From: Pseudomonas veronii
GTDB taxonomy: Bacteria; Pseudomonadota; Gammaproteobacteria; Pseudomonadales; Pseudomonadaceae
Assembly (NCBI RefSeq): GCF_001439695.1
Contig: NZ_JYLL01000005.1
Coordinates: forward strand, 186,001-250,000
Reading direction: 5' to 3'
Length of the DNA: 64,000 bases
Position numbers and translations under genes: made by a program. The notes below the pieces were generated by a model that was not told the DNA's origin, searched no databases, and was given only the letters and a program-made list of their open reading frames with translations. Positions 9,335 through 19,688 of the stretch are shown in pieces; positions within the stretch are counted from its first letter, which is position 1, and each line of letters opens with the position of its first letter.

Positions 9335-10822
9335 TCAGAACTTCCAGATCACGTCGACAAAGGCGCGATGCATGTACGAGTCGACCTGGCTGCCATAAGC
9401 GTCGCCCGGTTTGAACACGCCGGCACGAAAGCGCACCAGGGCCGACGGTTCGTCGATCGACTGGCTGAGCGCGGCCGGCAGCAGGCCTTTCTTGAAGTAC
9501 TTGGTGACGACCAGGTCCATCTCCTGGCCCAGGTCTTTCTTGCCGTCTTCAAGGGGCAGGGAGGTGCTGGACAGGATCGCGCCGGTCACGTCGTCGGTGT
9601 TGTTCTGCACGGCGTCGATGCCGTTGCTGCCCACCGGCTTGTTGCCGTCGACGCGCCAGAACTTGTGGTACACCAGGCTGGCGTCGTAGTCCTCGCGCAA
9701 CTGCCAGGAGCCGAACAGGCTCATGGACTGCATGTTGTTCATCTCGCCGCGGAACGCTTCGCCGAAGCGATGCAGGCGGGACTGGGTGCCGGTGAAGTTC
9801 GAGCGGTTGCTTTGCAGGCCGTTCTGTTCGTACTCGGCGCTGGCGCGGGCATAGGCCGCACCCACTTGCCACTGCGGGTCGAGGCGCAGGCGGATACCCA
9901 GGTCGGTGGCCCAGCCGCTCACGTCTTCGCTGCGCTTGGCGTTGCTCGGGCGGGTGCCGTCGGCGTTCAACGCGTTGACGGTGTCGCGGTCGCCCTGCAT
10001 GCCGGTGACGCTGGCCCAGTAGTTGACGGTGTTGGTGTTGCGCCAGTTGTAGGCGTCGCTGTTGGCCTCGATGCCGAGCCAGGTCAGGTCGCCGTTCTCG
10101 CGCTTGTCCAGCGGGTCGCTGGCCACGCCGGGTTCGGCGTAGTCGAGCTTGCCGTCGTCATGGGTGTGGTGCCCGCGCAGGCCGATCCACTGGCCCGGCG
10201 TCCACTGGTAGGCGGCGTCGGCGTAGAAGTGCTGGCGGTCCTTGTCCTTGGGCGACAGTTCCTTGAGGTCGGTGCGGTATTCGCTGAAGCGTTCGGCGGC
10301 GCCGACGTTGGCCTTGAGCAGGGTGGTGTCGAAGGTCCAGTTCAGCGCTTCGATGTTGGTGTCGCGCCATTGGCCGTCGTCATTGCGCAGACGCTGGCGG
10401 CCGAACTTGAGGAGCTCGCCGGGGTAGGGCGTGAAGCCGCTGTAGCCGACCCAGAACTCGCGCAGCGCCAGGTAGTTTTTCTTCGCTGTGCGGTCGCTGT
10501 TGCTCGACTGCTCGGTGGTGTCATCCGAGGACTGCTGCAGGGTGTCGGTCTCGATGATGTCGCTCGAGGCAACGGCCTGGCCCATGGCGTAGGCGCTCCA
10601 GTTGCCGCTTTCGCCGTAGATCCACGGGCGCAGGTCGAGGCCGATGCCGTTGACGTCGCCACCCTTTTGGGTGCCGAGGTCGCGGTCGTCTTCGGACTGG
10701 CCGGTGACTTTGACTTCCAGGCCGAAGTTATTGGCTTCGGTCAGCGCGGCCAGGGTCGGGCACGACCACAGCAGGGCGAAGGTCAGGCCGATACCGGCCT
10801 GCACGAATGGATTGAGCTTCAT
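9335..10822 (-). CDS. algE: AlgE, outer-membrane alginate export porin
   Basis: Beta-barrel secretin for alginate. The 495-residue protein has a signal peptide (cleavage near TLAA), many alternating hydrophobic strands, and a C-terminal phenylalanine (DVIWKF) that is the outer-membrane assembly signal. The ATG at 10822 overlaps the algK stop as ATGA, indicating coupling. AlgK is needed to localise this porin. Confidence 0.96.
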   Translation of the reverse strand: MKLNPFVQAGIGLTFALLWSCPTLAALTEANNFGLEVKVTGQSEDDRDLGTQKGGDVNGIGLDLRPWIYGESGNWSAYAMGQAVASSDIIETDTLQQSSDDTTEQSSNSDRTAKKNYLALREFWVGYSGFTPYPGELLKFGRQRLRNDDGQWRDTNIEALNWTFDTTLLKANVGAAERFSEYRTDLKELSPKDKDRQHFYADAAYQWTPGQWIGLRGHHTHDDGKLDYAEPGVASDPLDKRENGDLTWLGIEANSDAYNWRNTNTVNYWASVTGMQGDRDTVNALNADGTRPSNAKRSEDVSGWATDLGIRLRLDPQWQVGAAYARASAEYEQNGLQSNRSNFTGTQSRLHRFGEAFRGEMNNMQSMSLFGSWQLREDYDASLVYHKFWRVDGNKPVGSNGIDAVQNNTDDVTGAILSSTSLPLEDGKKDLGQEMDLVVTKYFKKGLLPAALSQSIDEPSALVRFRAGVFKPGDAYGSQVDSYMHRAFVDVIWKF

Positions 10823-12321
10823 AGGGATTCCTCGCCGTCTTCTTCTTGCAGGGCGTGCAGTTGCAGCGTGCTCTGGGCCAGGGTGCCGCGCGCGGCCAGT
10901 TCCTGTTGCACCAGGCGTTGGCCTTCGGCGCGTTGTTCCGGCGTCAGCGGGATTTCGAGCTGCGTGGCCAGGTCATTGGCCTCTGGTGTGCCCTGGGCTT
11001 TAGCCAATTGGCTGAAGACATAGGCGTTCAATGGGTCGGGCTTGGTGCCCTTGCCTTGGGAAAACAATTGCGCGATGGCGAAGTCGGCGCTGTTCTGGCC
11101 GTTGCGCGCAGCAGTCAGCAGGTGGTCCAGGGCTTTTTGCGAGTAGACCTTGCCCAGGTAGCCACGGCGGTAGATCTGGCCGAGGTAGTAATCGGCGGCC
11201 ACTTCGCGGCCCAGGGCTTTCTCGAAATGCGCTCCGGCGGCCTTGGCGTCCGCCGGCACCCACTTGCCATCGTAGTAGAGCTTGCCCAGCAACAGCTCGG
11301 CGCGCGGCTGGTCGGCGGCGCGGCCGTTGTCCAGGTACTTCATCATCTGGTCGACGTCGCCCAGTTCCGGGAAGTCGTAGAGCAATTGCGCCAGGCTGAC
11401 CCAGGATGCGGGGTAGCCGGGGGCGATTTTTTCCAGCAGCGCCTGGGCGGTTTTCTCGTCGGTCTTGCCCAGCGTTGCGTCGCCCAATACGCGGGCCACG
11501 CTGTCGATGCGCTGTGCGGTGACGGTGCCGCTGCTGTAGCCGGCTTCCATTTGCTTGAGCAGTTCGGCCTGTTTTTCTGGCTCGGCTTTTTTCTGGTAGA
11601 CCGTGGCCAGTTCGACGTAGCAGATATCGGTGGTGTTCAGCGCGGCCTTGCAGATGCGCTCGACATCATCCAGATGCTGGTCGTAGGTGTCCTGGGTGCG
11701 ATACAGCAGCACCTGGGCCAGACCGGCTTCCGGGTAACCGGCGGCCTGCCATTTGTTGATCTGCTGCTGGGCGTTCACGTTGGGGAAGCTGTGCGGGTAT
11801 TGCAGGTACAGCATCGCCAGCGGGATCAGGGTGTTGCCTTCGCCATTGGCAAAGGCTTTTTTCAGCAGGCCTTCGGCTTCATGGTGTTCGGCTTCGGTGG
11901 CGCCGGGCTTGGCCACTAGCAGGCGCCCCAGGCGGGCCTGGGCGCGCGGCGAAATATCCGCAGCGGCGCGGTAAGTGGCCTCGGCCTGTTTGATCTGCGC
12001 CGGATCGCGTGTGCCGACCTGGATATCGGCCAGGCCCACCTGGGCCTCGCTGTAACCCAGGGTCGCCAGTTGCTGGTAATTCTGCTGCGCGGTGAGCGTG
12101 TCGCCCCGCTTGAGGGCTTCGTTGGCCAGGCGCTGGTCGGGCAGACCGGCGCAACCGGCGAGGCTGACCGCAAGGGCCAGCAACGCGACAGGACCCTTGT
12201 GGGAGCGGGCTTGCTCGCGATGCAGGCCGTGCGGTCCGTCAGGCAAACCGCACTGATCCCATCGCGAGCAAGCCCGCTCCCACAGGGATTGCGGTGTTTT
12301 CAGGAGAGTCGTCACAGGCAT
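10819..12321 (-). CDS. algK: AlgK, outer-membrane lipoprotein of alginate export; REPIN lies inside its signal-peptide region
   Basis: TPR/Sel1-repeat lipoprotein that positions AlgE. Sel1-like repeats run through the body (for example [11 protein letters not shown] and [12 protein letters not shown]). The lipobox LAGC ends at Cys57, preceded by the hydrophobic stretch [11 protein letters not shown]. Usual AlgK signal peptides are under 30 residues. Here an 87-bp REPIN (12198-12284) adds 29 in-frame codons between [12 protein letters not shown] and the hydrophobic core. No ATG lies between the REPIN and the core, so translation must cross it or use a weak start. The gene body is intact. Confidence 0.93.
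   Translation of the reverse strand: MPVTTLLKTPQSLWERACSRWDQCGLPDGPHGLHREQARSHKGPVALLALAVSLAGCAGLPDQRLANEALKRGDTLTAQQNYQQLATLGYSEAQVGLADIQVGTRDPAQIKQAEATYRAAADISPRAQARLGRLLVAKPGATEAEHHEAEGLLKKAFANGEGNTLIPLAMLYLQYPHSFPNVNAQQQINKWQAAGYPEAGLAQVLLYRTQDTYDQHLDDVERICKAALNTTDICYVELATVYQKKAEPEKQAELLKQMEAGYSSGTVTAQRIDSVARVLGDATLGKTDEKTAQALLEKIAPGYPASWVSLAQLLYDFPELGDVDQMMKYLDNGRAADQPRAELLLGKLYYDGKWVPADAKAAGAHFEKALGREVAADYYLGQIYRRGYLGKVYSQKALDHLLTAARNGQNSADFAIAQLFSQGKGTKPDPLNAYVFSQLAKAQGTPEANDLATQLEIPLTPEQRAEGQRLVQQELAARGTLAQSTLQLHALQEEDGEESL
12198..12284. repeat. REPIN inside algK, class GGGAGCGGGCTTGCTCGCGA
   Basis: Inverted units TGTGGGAGCGGGCTTGCTCG (from 12198) and its complement (to 12284) surround a short spacer. 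The length is exactly 87 bp, a multiple of three, and no stop is created, so the algK frame stays open through it. Its sequence class differs from the other two REPINs in the alginate operon. Confidence 0.9.
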
Positions 12322-12329
12322 GTCCTCGC

Positions 12330-13496
12330 TTACAGTCCGGCAGCCATGGCTTTATCGATCAGCCAGTTCAGCGATGGACCACGGTCGCTGGTGACTTCCA
12401 CCGGGCGGCCGGCGTAGGCGCTGTCCAGCGGTGCGTCCGGCTTGATCTGCACGCGGATGTCGGAGGACAGGTCGGCGCTGTTCAGGCTGGTGCTGCTGAC
12501 GATGGTGCCGGTGCGGGTCTGTTCTTCGTCGGCGACCTGGAAGTTCACCGGGGTACCTGGGCGAACGTCAGCGAACTGGCGGTAGGAGAAGCGTGCTTCC
12601 ACGTTGGCCAGGCTGCCACGAGGCACCAGTTGGAAGATCACGTCGCCTTTGCTTGCGTATTGACCGTCGGCCACCATTTGCTGGGCCACGATGCAGTCGC
12701 AAGGCGAGGTCAGGGTGCCGGTCATTTGCTTGCCGAACAGTTCTTCGACCTTGGCCGGTTGCAGTTGGTCTTCGTCCAGATGGCCCTTGAGCACGTCGAG
12801 CATGCTGGTGCTGAAGGTCGCGAGCGGCGCGCCTTTGGCCGCCACCGCGTCGCCTTTGAGCAGGCTTTGCACGGTGCCGTCGCGGGGCATGGTCACGTTC
12901 ATGCCGGGCACGCTGACCAGGCCGGCCTGGGCGTGGCTGACGAAGTACATGCCGTACAGCGATTTGAAGACGAAACCGAATGCCGCCAGGCCCACCAGGA
13001 AGATCGCCAGGCTGAACGTCACGGCGCGCAGGCGGCCGAAGACGCTCATGTTGCTGCCGCCGTCCTTGACCTTGCGCGCCTTGGTGAAGTTGTCGCGTTG
13101 CAGGGTGGCGAGTACGTCGCCCATGGTCACGATATCGCCCGACAGGTGCGACGTGATCAGGTGCCGCAGCGTGGAAATATCCTGCGCGTCGAGGTTCTGG
13201 AACTGGCAGCCGGTGCGCCCGCTCTGGCGGTCGTAGGAGCGAATCTGCAGCTCCACATCCATCGCCAGGCCGAGGTTGTCGATGACAAATTGCAGGCGAC
13301 CCTTGTGCACTTCGCCAACGATCAGCGGCTGGGTGGCGGTGAACGCCAGGCCGCCGGCGGACAGGTCGATGACCCGCGCTTCGGTCGGCGTGCGGTCAGT
13401 GTTGAAAAAGCGCAACTTGGCCGGGATTTTGACCCGGGCGTGCTGGCGTTGGGCTTCGGATTCGTGGACAACGTTGGCGTTTACTTGGCTGTTCAT
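12330..13496 (-). CDS. alg44: Alg44, PilZ c-di-GMP receptor / membrane-fusion subunit of alginate polymerase
   Basis: Co-polymerase that activates Alg8 on binding c-di-GMP. The N-terminal PilZ domain has the canonical ligand residues R17 and R21 (RQHAR) and D44, S46 and G49 (DLSAGG). One transmembrane helix follows at about residues 155-180, then a periplasmic membrane-fusion-protein-like domain to the C-terminus. The 388 residues match the family. It sits between alg8 and algK, leaving 38 bp to alg8. Confidence 0.96.
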   Translation of the reverse strand: MNSQVNANVVHESEAQRQHARVKIPAKLRFFNTDRTPTEARVIDLSAGGLAFTATQPLIVGEVHKGRLQFVIDNLGLAMDVELQIRSYDRQSGRTGCQFQNLDAQDISTLRHLITSHLSGDIVTMGDVLATLQRDNFTKARKVKDGGSNMSVFGRLRAVTFSLAIFLVGLAAFGFVFKSLYGMYFVSHAQAGLVSVPGMNVTMPRDGTVQSLLKGDAVAAKGAPLATFSTSMLDVLKGHLDEDQLQPAKVEELFGKQMTGTLTSPCDCIVAQQMVADGQYASKGDVIFQLVPRGSLANVEARFSYRQFADVRPGTPVNFQVADEEQTRTGTIVSSTSLNSADLSSDIRVQIKPDAPLDSAYAGRPVEVTSDRGPSLNWLIDKAMAAGL

Positions 13497-13534
13497 CAGG
13501 GCAATTTCCTAGAGTTAATTCAGGCTTGGCAGGG

Positions 13535-15016
13535 TCAGACCATCATCAGCAACACGGCGACGAAAATGCTGCCGGCGGAGAAGGTCATGGTCCGAGACGA
13601 CCAGGTGTTGAACCAACGTTGAAAGCTGGCCAAATCGCGGGTCAGTTTGGTGTCCTGGCGGGTCCAGGACTGTTGATCGAGGCGGAAGAACACGTAGATC
13701 TTCACCAGCGCGCCCATGATCTGGTTGTAATAGAGAATCACCGGGTACGCCGGGCCGATCCTGTGCCCGGAGCACGACAGCAGCACGGTCAGGATCAGGC
13801 GGGTGATGCCGATCCACAGCAGGTACGCGAGGATGAACGCGCCGCCGTACTTGAAGGTGGCGATGATCGCCACGGTCAGACCGAGCAGCGAGGTCCACAT
13901 CGACACGCGCTGGTCGAACAACACCACGCTGGTGAATAGGCCGAGGCGACGTACACCCAGGCCCAGGGCGCGGGAGTTCTGGCGCAGGTTGTTGCCGTAC
14001 CAGCGGAACATCAGCTTGCGGCTGGCTTTGATAAAGCTCTTTTCCGGCGGGTGCTCCACGGTGTTGATTGCGGCATCCGGTACGTAGAAGGTGTCGTAGC
14101 CCAGGCGCATCAGGCTGAACCAGCTGGACTTGTCGTCGCCGGTCAAAAACTTGAAGCGGCCCAGGCGCCAGTGTTGCAGCGAGTCGCTTTCCACATCGGC
14201 GATAAAGCCCGGGTCGGTGACCACGCTGGCGCGGAACACCGACATGCGCCCGGTCATGGTCAACACGCGCTTGGACAGGGCCATCGAGCACATGTTGATG
14301 TGGCGCTGGGCGAAGCGCAGTTTGTGCCATTCGCTCATGATGTAGCCGCCGCGCACTTCGCAGAACTCGTTGGTGGTCAGGCCGCCGACATTGCCGAACA
14401 GCTGGAACCACGGCACGGTTTTGCGCACGACGCCTTCGGCGAGCACGGTGTCGCCATCGATCACTGCAACCACGGCGCGGTCATCCGGCAAGTGGCGGGA
14501 GATGGCGCGGAAACCGAAGGCCAGGCCGTCGCGCTTGCCGGTGCCGGCGATACGCACGAAGTCGAGCTTCACATGGCCCGGCGGGTTCATGCGTTCCCAC
14601 AGGCTTTTCACCAGCAGTTCATCGGACATTTCCACCAGCGAGCAGACCACGGTGGTGGGGAAGCCGCATTCGATCGCTTCGCGGATCACCGAGCTGTAAA
14701 CCTGCGCGGTGGTCAGCGCATCGATCCGGAAACTGGTGACCATCAGGAACACATGGGACGGGTCCGCGGCCTTGCCCAACTTGCGCACTTTGCGCCGCAG
14801 GTGGGGGTAGACCACGTACAGGAACAGCATGCCGCGAAAGAAATGCGTCGCACCCATCGAGTAGCGCCAGATACCGACGGCGCCAATCAGGAAAATAAAA
14901 TTCTTCGACTCGGAGTCGAACGTACTCGCCGGCAACAGCAGGGCGAGTCCCATCAGCAGGCTCAAGAAGAACAGCCAGCCGGCGGATTGGAGCAGTACGT
15001 GTTTTAACTTGGACAT
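13535..15016 (-). CDS. alg8: Alg8, mannuronan synthase (GT2 glycosyltransferase)
   Basis: Polymerises GDP-mannuronate into mannuronan in the inner membrane. Transmembrane helices flank a cytoplasmic GT2 domain with DGD at residues 187-189 and GDDK at 293-296, plus a FRWYGNN segment matching the Q/RxxRW product-site motif. Start chosen at 15016 ([10 protein letters not shown], 493 residues), the conserved family start; an ATG three codons upstream (15025) is also in frame. Neither has a strong ribosome site. Confidence 0.95.
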   Translation of the reverse strand: MSKLKHVLLQSAGWLFFLSLLMGLALLLPASTFDSESKNFIFLIGAVGIWRYSMGATHFFRGMLFLYVVYPHLRRKVRKLGKAADPSHVFLMVTSFRIDALTTAQVYSSVIREAIECGFPTTVVCSLVEMSDELLVKSLWERMNPPGHVKLDFVRIAGTGKRDGLAFGFRAISRHLPDDRAVVAVIDGDTVLAEGVVRKTVPWFQLFGNVGGLTTNEFCEVRGGYIMSEWHKLRFAQRHINMCSMALSKRVLTMTGRMSVFRASVVTDPGFIADVESDSLQHWRLGRFKFLTGDDKSSWFSLMRLGYDTFYVPDAAINTVEHPPEKSFIKASRKLMFRWYGNNLRQNSRALGLGVRRLGLFTSVVLFDQRVSMWTSLLGLTVAIIATFKYGGAFILAYLLWIGITRLILTVLLSCSGHRIGPAYPVILYYNQIMGALVKIYVFFRLDQQSWTRQDTKLTRDLASFQRWFNTWSSRTMTFSAGSIFVAVLLMMV

Positions 15017-15099
15017 AGGCGTCATCCGCAGGTGAAGGAGGTTTCGAGCTGCAAGCGCTGGGGATCAGGACGCTGGCAGCCCGAAACTTGCGGTTGCTG

Positions 15100-16416
15100 T
15101 TACCAGCAAATACCTTCGGTACGGCCGCTCACACTGGTGGCCTTGGACATGAAGCCCACCAGGTCGACCACTTGCTTGCCGTGCGGTGCGTTATGGGCCA
15201 AGGCCCGGAACTTCTCGTCACGGTTGCCGAGGATGATCACGTCGCAGTTGTTGATCACATCGTCGAAGTCCGAGTTGAGCAGGGACGACACGTGCGGGAT
15301 CTTGCCTTCGATGTAGTCCTTGTTCGCGCCGTGGACACGGGCGTATTCGACGTTGCTGTCGTAGATGCTCAGGTCGTAACCCTTGCCGATCAGCATTTCC
15401 GCCAGCTCCACCAGGGGGCTTTCGCGCAGGTCATCGGTGCCGGCCTTGAAGCTCAGGCCCAGCAGGGCGACTTTGCGTTTGTCGTGGCCGGCGACGATGT
15501 CGAAGGCGTTCTGCACCTGGGATTCGTTGCTGCGCATCAGCGAGTTGAGCAGCGGCGCTTCCACGTCCAGCGAGCCGGCGCGGTAGGTCAGGGCGCGCAC
15601 GTCTTTGGGCAGGCACGAGCCGCCGAACGCGAAGCCCGGGCGCATGTAGTACTGGGACAGGTTGAGGGTCTTGTCCTGGCAGACCACTTCCATCACTTCG
15701 CGCCCGTCGACGCCGACGGCCTTGGCGATGTTGCCGATCTCGTTGGCGAAGGTCACCTTGGTGGCGTGCCACACGTTGCAGGTGTACTTGATCATTTCGG
15801 CAACGGCGATGTCCTTGCGGATGATCGGCGCGTCGAGTTCTTCGTACAGCGATTGCAGGACATCACCGGAGGCTTTGTCGAATTCGCCGATGACGGTCAT
15901 CGGCGGCAGGTCGTAGTCGGCGATGGCGGTGGATTCACGCAGGAACTCCGGGTTGACCGCAACGCCGAAGTCGACGCCGGCTTTCTTGCCGGAGCAGTCT
16001 TCGAGGATCGGGATCACCACATTGGCCACGGTGCCCGGCAATACGGTGCTGCGCACGACGATGGTGTGGCGGGTGGTCTTGTCACGCAGGACAAAGCCGA
16101 TCTCGCGGCATACCGATTCGATGTAGTTGAGTTCCAGGTCGCCGTTTTTCTTGCTCGGCGTACCGACGCAAATCATCGACAGGTCGGTAGCGCGGATGGC
16201 TTCGGCGAAGTCGGTCGTACCGCGCAGTCGTCCGGTCTCGATACCCTGGCTCAGCAGCTCGCCCAGGCCCGGTTCAACGATCGGCGATTTGCCTGCGTTG
16301 ATCAGGTCGATTTTTTCCTTGGAGATGTCTACGCCGACCACTTCATGGCCGCGGGCAGACAGGCAACCGGCACAGACTGCGCCAACGTAACCCAAACCAA
16401 ATATGCTGATACGCAT
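15100..16416 (-). CDS. algD: AlgD, GDP-mannose 6-dehydrogenase
   Basis: Commits GDP-mannose to GDP-mannuronate by two NAD-dependent oxidations in the cytoplasm; first gene of the alginate operon. The N-terminal Rossmann motif is GLGYVG at 7-12. The catalytic Cys268 lies in GGSCLPKD and Lys210 in EMIKY. The 438-residue length is close to the family's. Alg8 starts 83 bp downstream. Confidence 0.98.
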   Translation of the reverse strand: MRISIFGLGYVGAVCAGCLSARGHEVVGVDISKEKIDLINAGKSPIVEPGLGELLSQGIETGRLRGTTDFAEAIRATDLSMICVGTPSKKNGDLELNYIESVCREIGFVLRDKTTRHTIVVRSTVLPGTVANVVIPILEDCSGKKAGVDFGVAVNPEFLRESTAIADYDLPPMTVIGEFDKASGDVLQSLYEELDAPIIRKDIAVAEMIKYTCNVWHATKVTFANEIGNIAKAVGVDGREVMEVVCQDKTLNLSQYYMRPGFAFGGSCLPKDVRALTYRAGSLDVEAPLLNSLMRSNESQVQNAFDIVAGHDKRKVALLGLSFKAGTDDLRESPLVELAEMLIGKGYDLSIYDSNVEYARVHGANKDYIEGKIPHVSSLLNSDFDDVINNCDVIILGNRDEKFRALAHNAPHGKQVVDLVGFMSKATSVSGRTEGICW

Positions 16417-16888
16417 CGCATTTACCTCTGTATTAAATCATGCCATTAAATGGCCGGAGTTCATGTTTGCAAGCGTCACTGATGCCGCGAAAGTTAGGCG
16501 AATAGACGCCGACTTGCCGCGTGCAGGCATGTTGAATAACGAGTGACTAACTATTGCACTCAAGTTGTGCGCAACGTGGCCTTGTTGTTGGTGCTTGCCC
16601 TGAAATGCAGCCGGCCTTCCTGGGAGAAGGGCCTGGCGCCAGTGCAACAGGGCCTTGATAAAAGGCTGTAAGCCTATAATTATCAATGCCTTGGGTTGTA
16701 GCACTGACCCATTGGGGTAAGCACGGCCTTGGCCTTATAGTGTGTGGCAATCGATCCTTATCGCCGCTCTTAACTAATCGGTTGGTAATATGAACCCAGA
16801 GTCAAAGTTTAATGTGACAACTTTGCTACTTCCGTTGGTCGCCATGTAAGTCATCTCTTACAGAAGCAGAGAATTCCGTTACCGGTGG

Positions 16889-16915
16889 TATGAGCGGTGC
16901 TTTAGGGCTAAGTTC
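16889..16915 (-). promoter_or_regulatory. Candidate AlgU (sigma-22/RpoE-like) promoter of algD
   Basis: On the minus strand, GAACTT (16915-16910) is a perfect -35 for AlgU. A 16-nt spacer separates it from TCATA (16893-16889), which resembles the TCTGA-type -10. Its layout (GGAACTT ... ACCACCGG) and distance from algD resemble known algD promoters. Confidence 0.65.
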
Positions 16916-17039
16916 CTGGCCGCTCATCCTGTTTCCGGAAATTTCTTGAAATATCAGCAAAGATGGCACTGGTACTATATTGATAGCACTTGCTATTTGG
17001 GCCAGTAGTTACGGGGAGTTGGCGCGCGGGAATAGTTTT

Positions 17040-17073
17040 GTGCCACTAGTGATTTAAAAAAGTGGTGCCACTA
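17040..17073. promoter_or_regulatory. Direct and inverted repeats in the AT-rich region upstream of algD
   Basis: GTGCCACTA occurs twice in direct orientation (17040-17048 and 17065-17073). The first overlaps the perfect palindrome CACTAGTG (17044-17051); the second overlaps AGTGG-TG-CCACT (17061-17072). They lie about 130-160 bp upstream of the candidate AlgU promoter, where AlgR, AmrZ or other algD regulators bind in relatives. The binding protein is not identified. Confidence 0.3.
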
Positions 17074-17178
17074 CGAAAAAAAATGACGAATGTCGAGTGA
17101 AATAATTGTTAGAGATGCGTCAGGATATTTTTTGACGCCAAACAATTGACGATTTGCGCTGTGAAATGCAGACAAAAA

Positions 17179-17266
17179 TGTGGGAGGGGGCTTGCCCCCG
17201 ATGGCGGTGTGTCAGTCTATCCATGTATGACTGATCCCCCCCCATCGGGGGCAAGCCCCCTCCCAC
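17179..17266. repeat. REPIN, class GGGAGGGGGCTTGCCCCCGAT
   Basis: Inverted units at 17179-17202 and 17244-17266 lie between the algD upstream region and the end of yaaA. They are near-identical to the pair at 5061-5150. Confidence 0.9.
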
Positions 17267-17303
17267 ATTTGATCTTTAGCGTCTATGAGGGCGGAGCAGG
17301 GCC

Positions 17304-18083
17304 TTATTCCGGTGCGTGATCGCGCAGGAACACCAGGTTGTCCGGCTTGGACTGCTCGGCATTGAAGCGATAACCCTGCACATCGAACTGCTTGAGCTGG
17401 GCCGGGTCGTTGATACGCTCTTCGATCACGAAGCGGCTCATCATGCCCCGCGCCTTTTTCGCGTAGAAGCTGATGATCTTGTACTGGCCGTTCTTCAGGT
17501 CCTTGAACTCGGTATTGACGATCCGCGCATTCAGCGCCGTGCGCTTGACCGCCGAGAAGTACTCGTTGGACGCCAGGTTGAGCAGCACGTCATCGCCTTG
17601 TTCGGCCAGGGCTTGGTTGAGCCACTCGCTGATCCGGGTGCCCCAGAAGGCGTACAGGTCCTTGCCGCGGGCGTTGGCCAGCTTGGTACCCATCTCCAGG
17701 CGATACGGCATCATCAGGTCCAGGGGGCGCAGCAGGCCGTACAGGCCCGAGAGCATGCGCAGGTGGTCCTGGGCGTAGCTGAAGTCGGCGTCGCTGAAGG
17801 TGTCGGCGTTGAGGCCGGTGTACACGTCGCCCTTGAACGCCAGCAACGCCTGCTTGGCGTTGGCAGGTGTGAACGCCGGGGTCCAGCTGCCGAAGCGCGC
17901 GGCGTTGAGGCCGCCGATCTTGTCGGACACATGCATCAATTCGCTGATCTGCGCCGGGCTCAGGTGGCGCAGTTGCTCGATCAACTCCTGGGAATGGTCC
18001 AGGTACTGCGGCTGGGTAAAGCGCTGGGTCGCAGGCCTGGACTCGAAGTCGAGGGTCTTGGCGGGGGAAATCACCATCAGCAT
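17304..18083 (-). CDS. yaaA: YaaA, peroxide stress protein (DUF328)
   Basis: DNA-binding family protein that lowers free intracellular iron during hydrogen peroxide stress in E. coli. The 259 residues match the family. The conserved N-terminus [14 protein letters not shown] and the interior RLEMGTKL and FWG segments are clear, as is the C-terminal [10 protein letters not shown] segment. It stands alone between the algD region and a divergent deacetylase. Confidence 0.95.
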   Translation of the reverse strand: MLMVISPAKTLDFESRPATQRFTQPQYLDHSQELIEQLRHLSPAQISELMHVSDKIGGLNAARFGSWTPAFTPANAKQALLAFKGDVYTGLNADTFSDADFSYAQDHLRMLSGLYGLLRPLDLMMPYRLEMGTKLANARGKDLYAFWGTRISEWLNQALAEQGDDVLLNLASNEYFSAVKRTALNARIVNTEFKDLKNGQYKIISFYAKKARGMMSRFVIEERINDPAQLKQFDVQGYRFNAEQSKPDNLVFLRDHAPE

Positions 18084-18214
18084 GAAGTTGGCTCCTGTAA
18101 TCGTGCTTGTAACGTGGGCGGGATTCTAGGGGGTTGGGCACTTTGACTCCACCTATGATGGCGATAGGCGCGATCCGTTATGATGGCCGGTGATTCTGGA
18201 GAGGGAGACCCTGT

Positions 18215-19339
18215 GTGCGAATAGCGCTTTTATTGTCGGCGTGCCTGTTTTGCCTGAACGCCCACGCGGCGCCGGTGGACGTGGCCAGCCTGGATCGCGG
18301 CGTCTGGCCGGAAAAACTCAGCAGCCCTGCGCTGTTCGACGTGGCCTCACGCGCCGAAATATTGATGTTCGCCCGCAGCCTGATCGGCAGCGAAGCCCTG
18401 GATGAAGCGGCGCTCAAACAGCGCCTGGGCCTGAAGATCATCAACCTGGCGGCCATCGACGATCTGCGTCGCCAGCTCTGGCGGCGCCTTCTGGAGAATT
18501 ACATCGCTGCCCAGGAAAGTTGCGAGGAGGATGCGTCGTTCTGCTACCTGGTGGAAAACATGGACGACCTGCGCGAGCAGGCCGGCAAGTTCGAGGTCAG
18601 TGACAACTCCTTCTATATAGGCTGGGCCGGCCCAAGCCACAATTTCCACGAGCGTTACCTGGACGAACTGCTGCGCAAAGCCGCGCTGTTCCCGCAGATC
18701 AGCAGCGAAATCGCACGTTTCGGTGACCATGAGCGCAATGGCGACGAATTCAACGACCGCCTGTTCCTGCTGACCTTCGACGGCGGCCCGGCACCGGTCA
18801 GCGGCAATACCGACTGGCTCACCGATTACCTGCGCAAGCAGAAGATGAACGCCACGTTCTTCGCCCTCGGCAGCAGCCTGCAAAACCGTGTGGAGCGCAG
18901 TTCCGTCGCGGATGTGCAGGCGCTGTATCAGGGGCAGTGCGTGGGCACTCAAGGTTGGCAGTACCGTTCCCACAGCCATTGGGTCGACTGGCAAAGTTCG
19001 ATCATCCGCAGCGCCGCGCTGGCGCAGAACCTGATGCCGGAAAACTACGTGCCGCTGTTCCGTCCACCCTACGGCCAGCGCCGCGCGGACAGCCAGGGTT
19101 TCTTCCAGTCCCAGGGTTTGCAGGTGGCGTTGTGGGATATCGACTCCCAGGACGAACCGGGCAAGCTCAAGGCCGATGAGTCGGCGCAGCGGGTGCTGAC
19201 ATTGATGTTGTTGTGGCGCAAAGGGGTGATTGTGTTTCACGACACCCAGGACAAGGCGCGGGTCGCATTACCGATGGTATTGCAGGCAACGGCGCAAAGC
19301 GGGCTGGGTTGGCAGGACTGCCGGGAGGCGTTTCGCTGA
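18215..19339 (+). CDS. Secreted NodB-homology polysaccharide deacetylase with altered metal motif
   Basis: GTG start with GAGGGAGA just upstream. The signal peptide ends at NAHA (residue 18). A helical region (20-180) of unknown role precedes a NodB domain. Motif 1 reads TFDGGP (187-192) in place of TFDDGP, so the metal-ligand Asp is a glycine. The SHSHW (252-256), RPPYG (283-287) and HDTQ (342-345) motifs are intact. The substrate is not evident. It could be a deacetylase with altered metal use or an inactive binding protein. It stands alone upstream of the PhoH-like gene. Confidence 0.8.
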   Translation: MRIALLLSACLFCLNAHAAPVDVASLDRGVWPEKLSSPALFDVASRAEILMFARSLIGSEALDEAALKQRLGLKIINLAAIDDLRRQLWRRLLENYIAAQESCEEDASFCYLVENMDDLREQAGKFEVSDNSFYIGWAGPSHNFHERYLDELLRKAALFPQISSEIARFGDHERNGDEFNDRLFLLTFDGGPAPVSGNTDWLTDYLRKQKMNATFFALGSSLQNRVERSSVADVQALYQGQCVGTQGWQYRSHSHWVDWQSSIIRSAALAQNLMPENYVPLFRPPYGQRRADSQGFFQSQGLQVALWDIDSQDEPGKLKADESAQRVLTLMLLWRKGVIVFHDTQDKARVALPMVLQATAQSGLGWQDCREAFR

Positions 19340-19688
19340 AGAGGCTGAAGTGCCCGCTCCCGTTGGGGATGCGGCATTTTCGGGGTGATTTTGTACGATA
19401 TTTCTATGCGGGCCGACTTCCGACTTTAACGGGGTAGCTGGCACTCGGCTAGTGCTATTCGTCATCCTGAAAAATAAACTTCAAAAAAACGTCAAAGTGC
19501 TTTTTCCTGTCATGGGTTTTGCGGTATTACGAAGTCAGATCGCCGAAACCTGCAACACAGGTGGCGTCTTCCAAGACTCCTCATGTGGGCACTGCACTTG
19601 ACGTCACGCAAGGTGCAGTCGGTGGTCGAATCGAGGCGCAGCACTGTTGTGGTATTGCGTCGACTGGCTCCCACAAAGGTGACCGAGT
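19340..19688. other. Intergenic region, no gene seen
   Basis: The 349 bp between the deacetylase and the PhoH-like gene hold no supported reading frame. The stretch near 19345-19385 has imperfect inverted GC-rich segments that could end transcription, but without a clear T-run. AGGTGACC just before 19689 serves as the downstream ribosome site. Confidence 0.5.

Larger units (their letters stand above)
16417..17178. promoter_or_regulatory. algD leader and far-upstream control region
   Basis: The 887-bp gap between algD and yaaA holds no convincing gene. The part next to algD (16417-16885) would be a roughly 470-nt untranslated leader if the AlgU promoter at 16889-16915 is used; long leaders are known for algD. 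Further upstream the sequence becomes strikingly AT-rich (about 16940-17170) with short operator-like repeats at 17040-17073. Short reading frames inside it have no ribosome sites or recognisable products. Confidence 0.6.

Noticed and set aside
17085-17093. ACATTCGTC as an AlgR site upstream of algD
   Set aside because: It differs from the AlgR core CCGTTCGTC at two positions in an AT-rich stretch where chance matches are likely.
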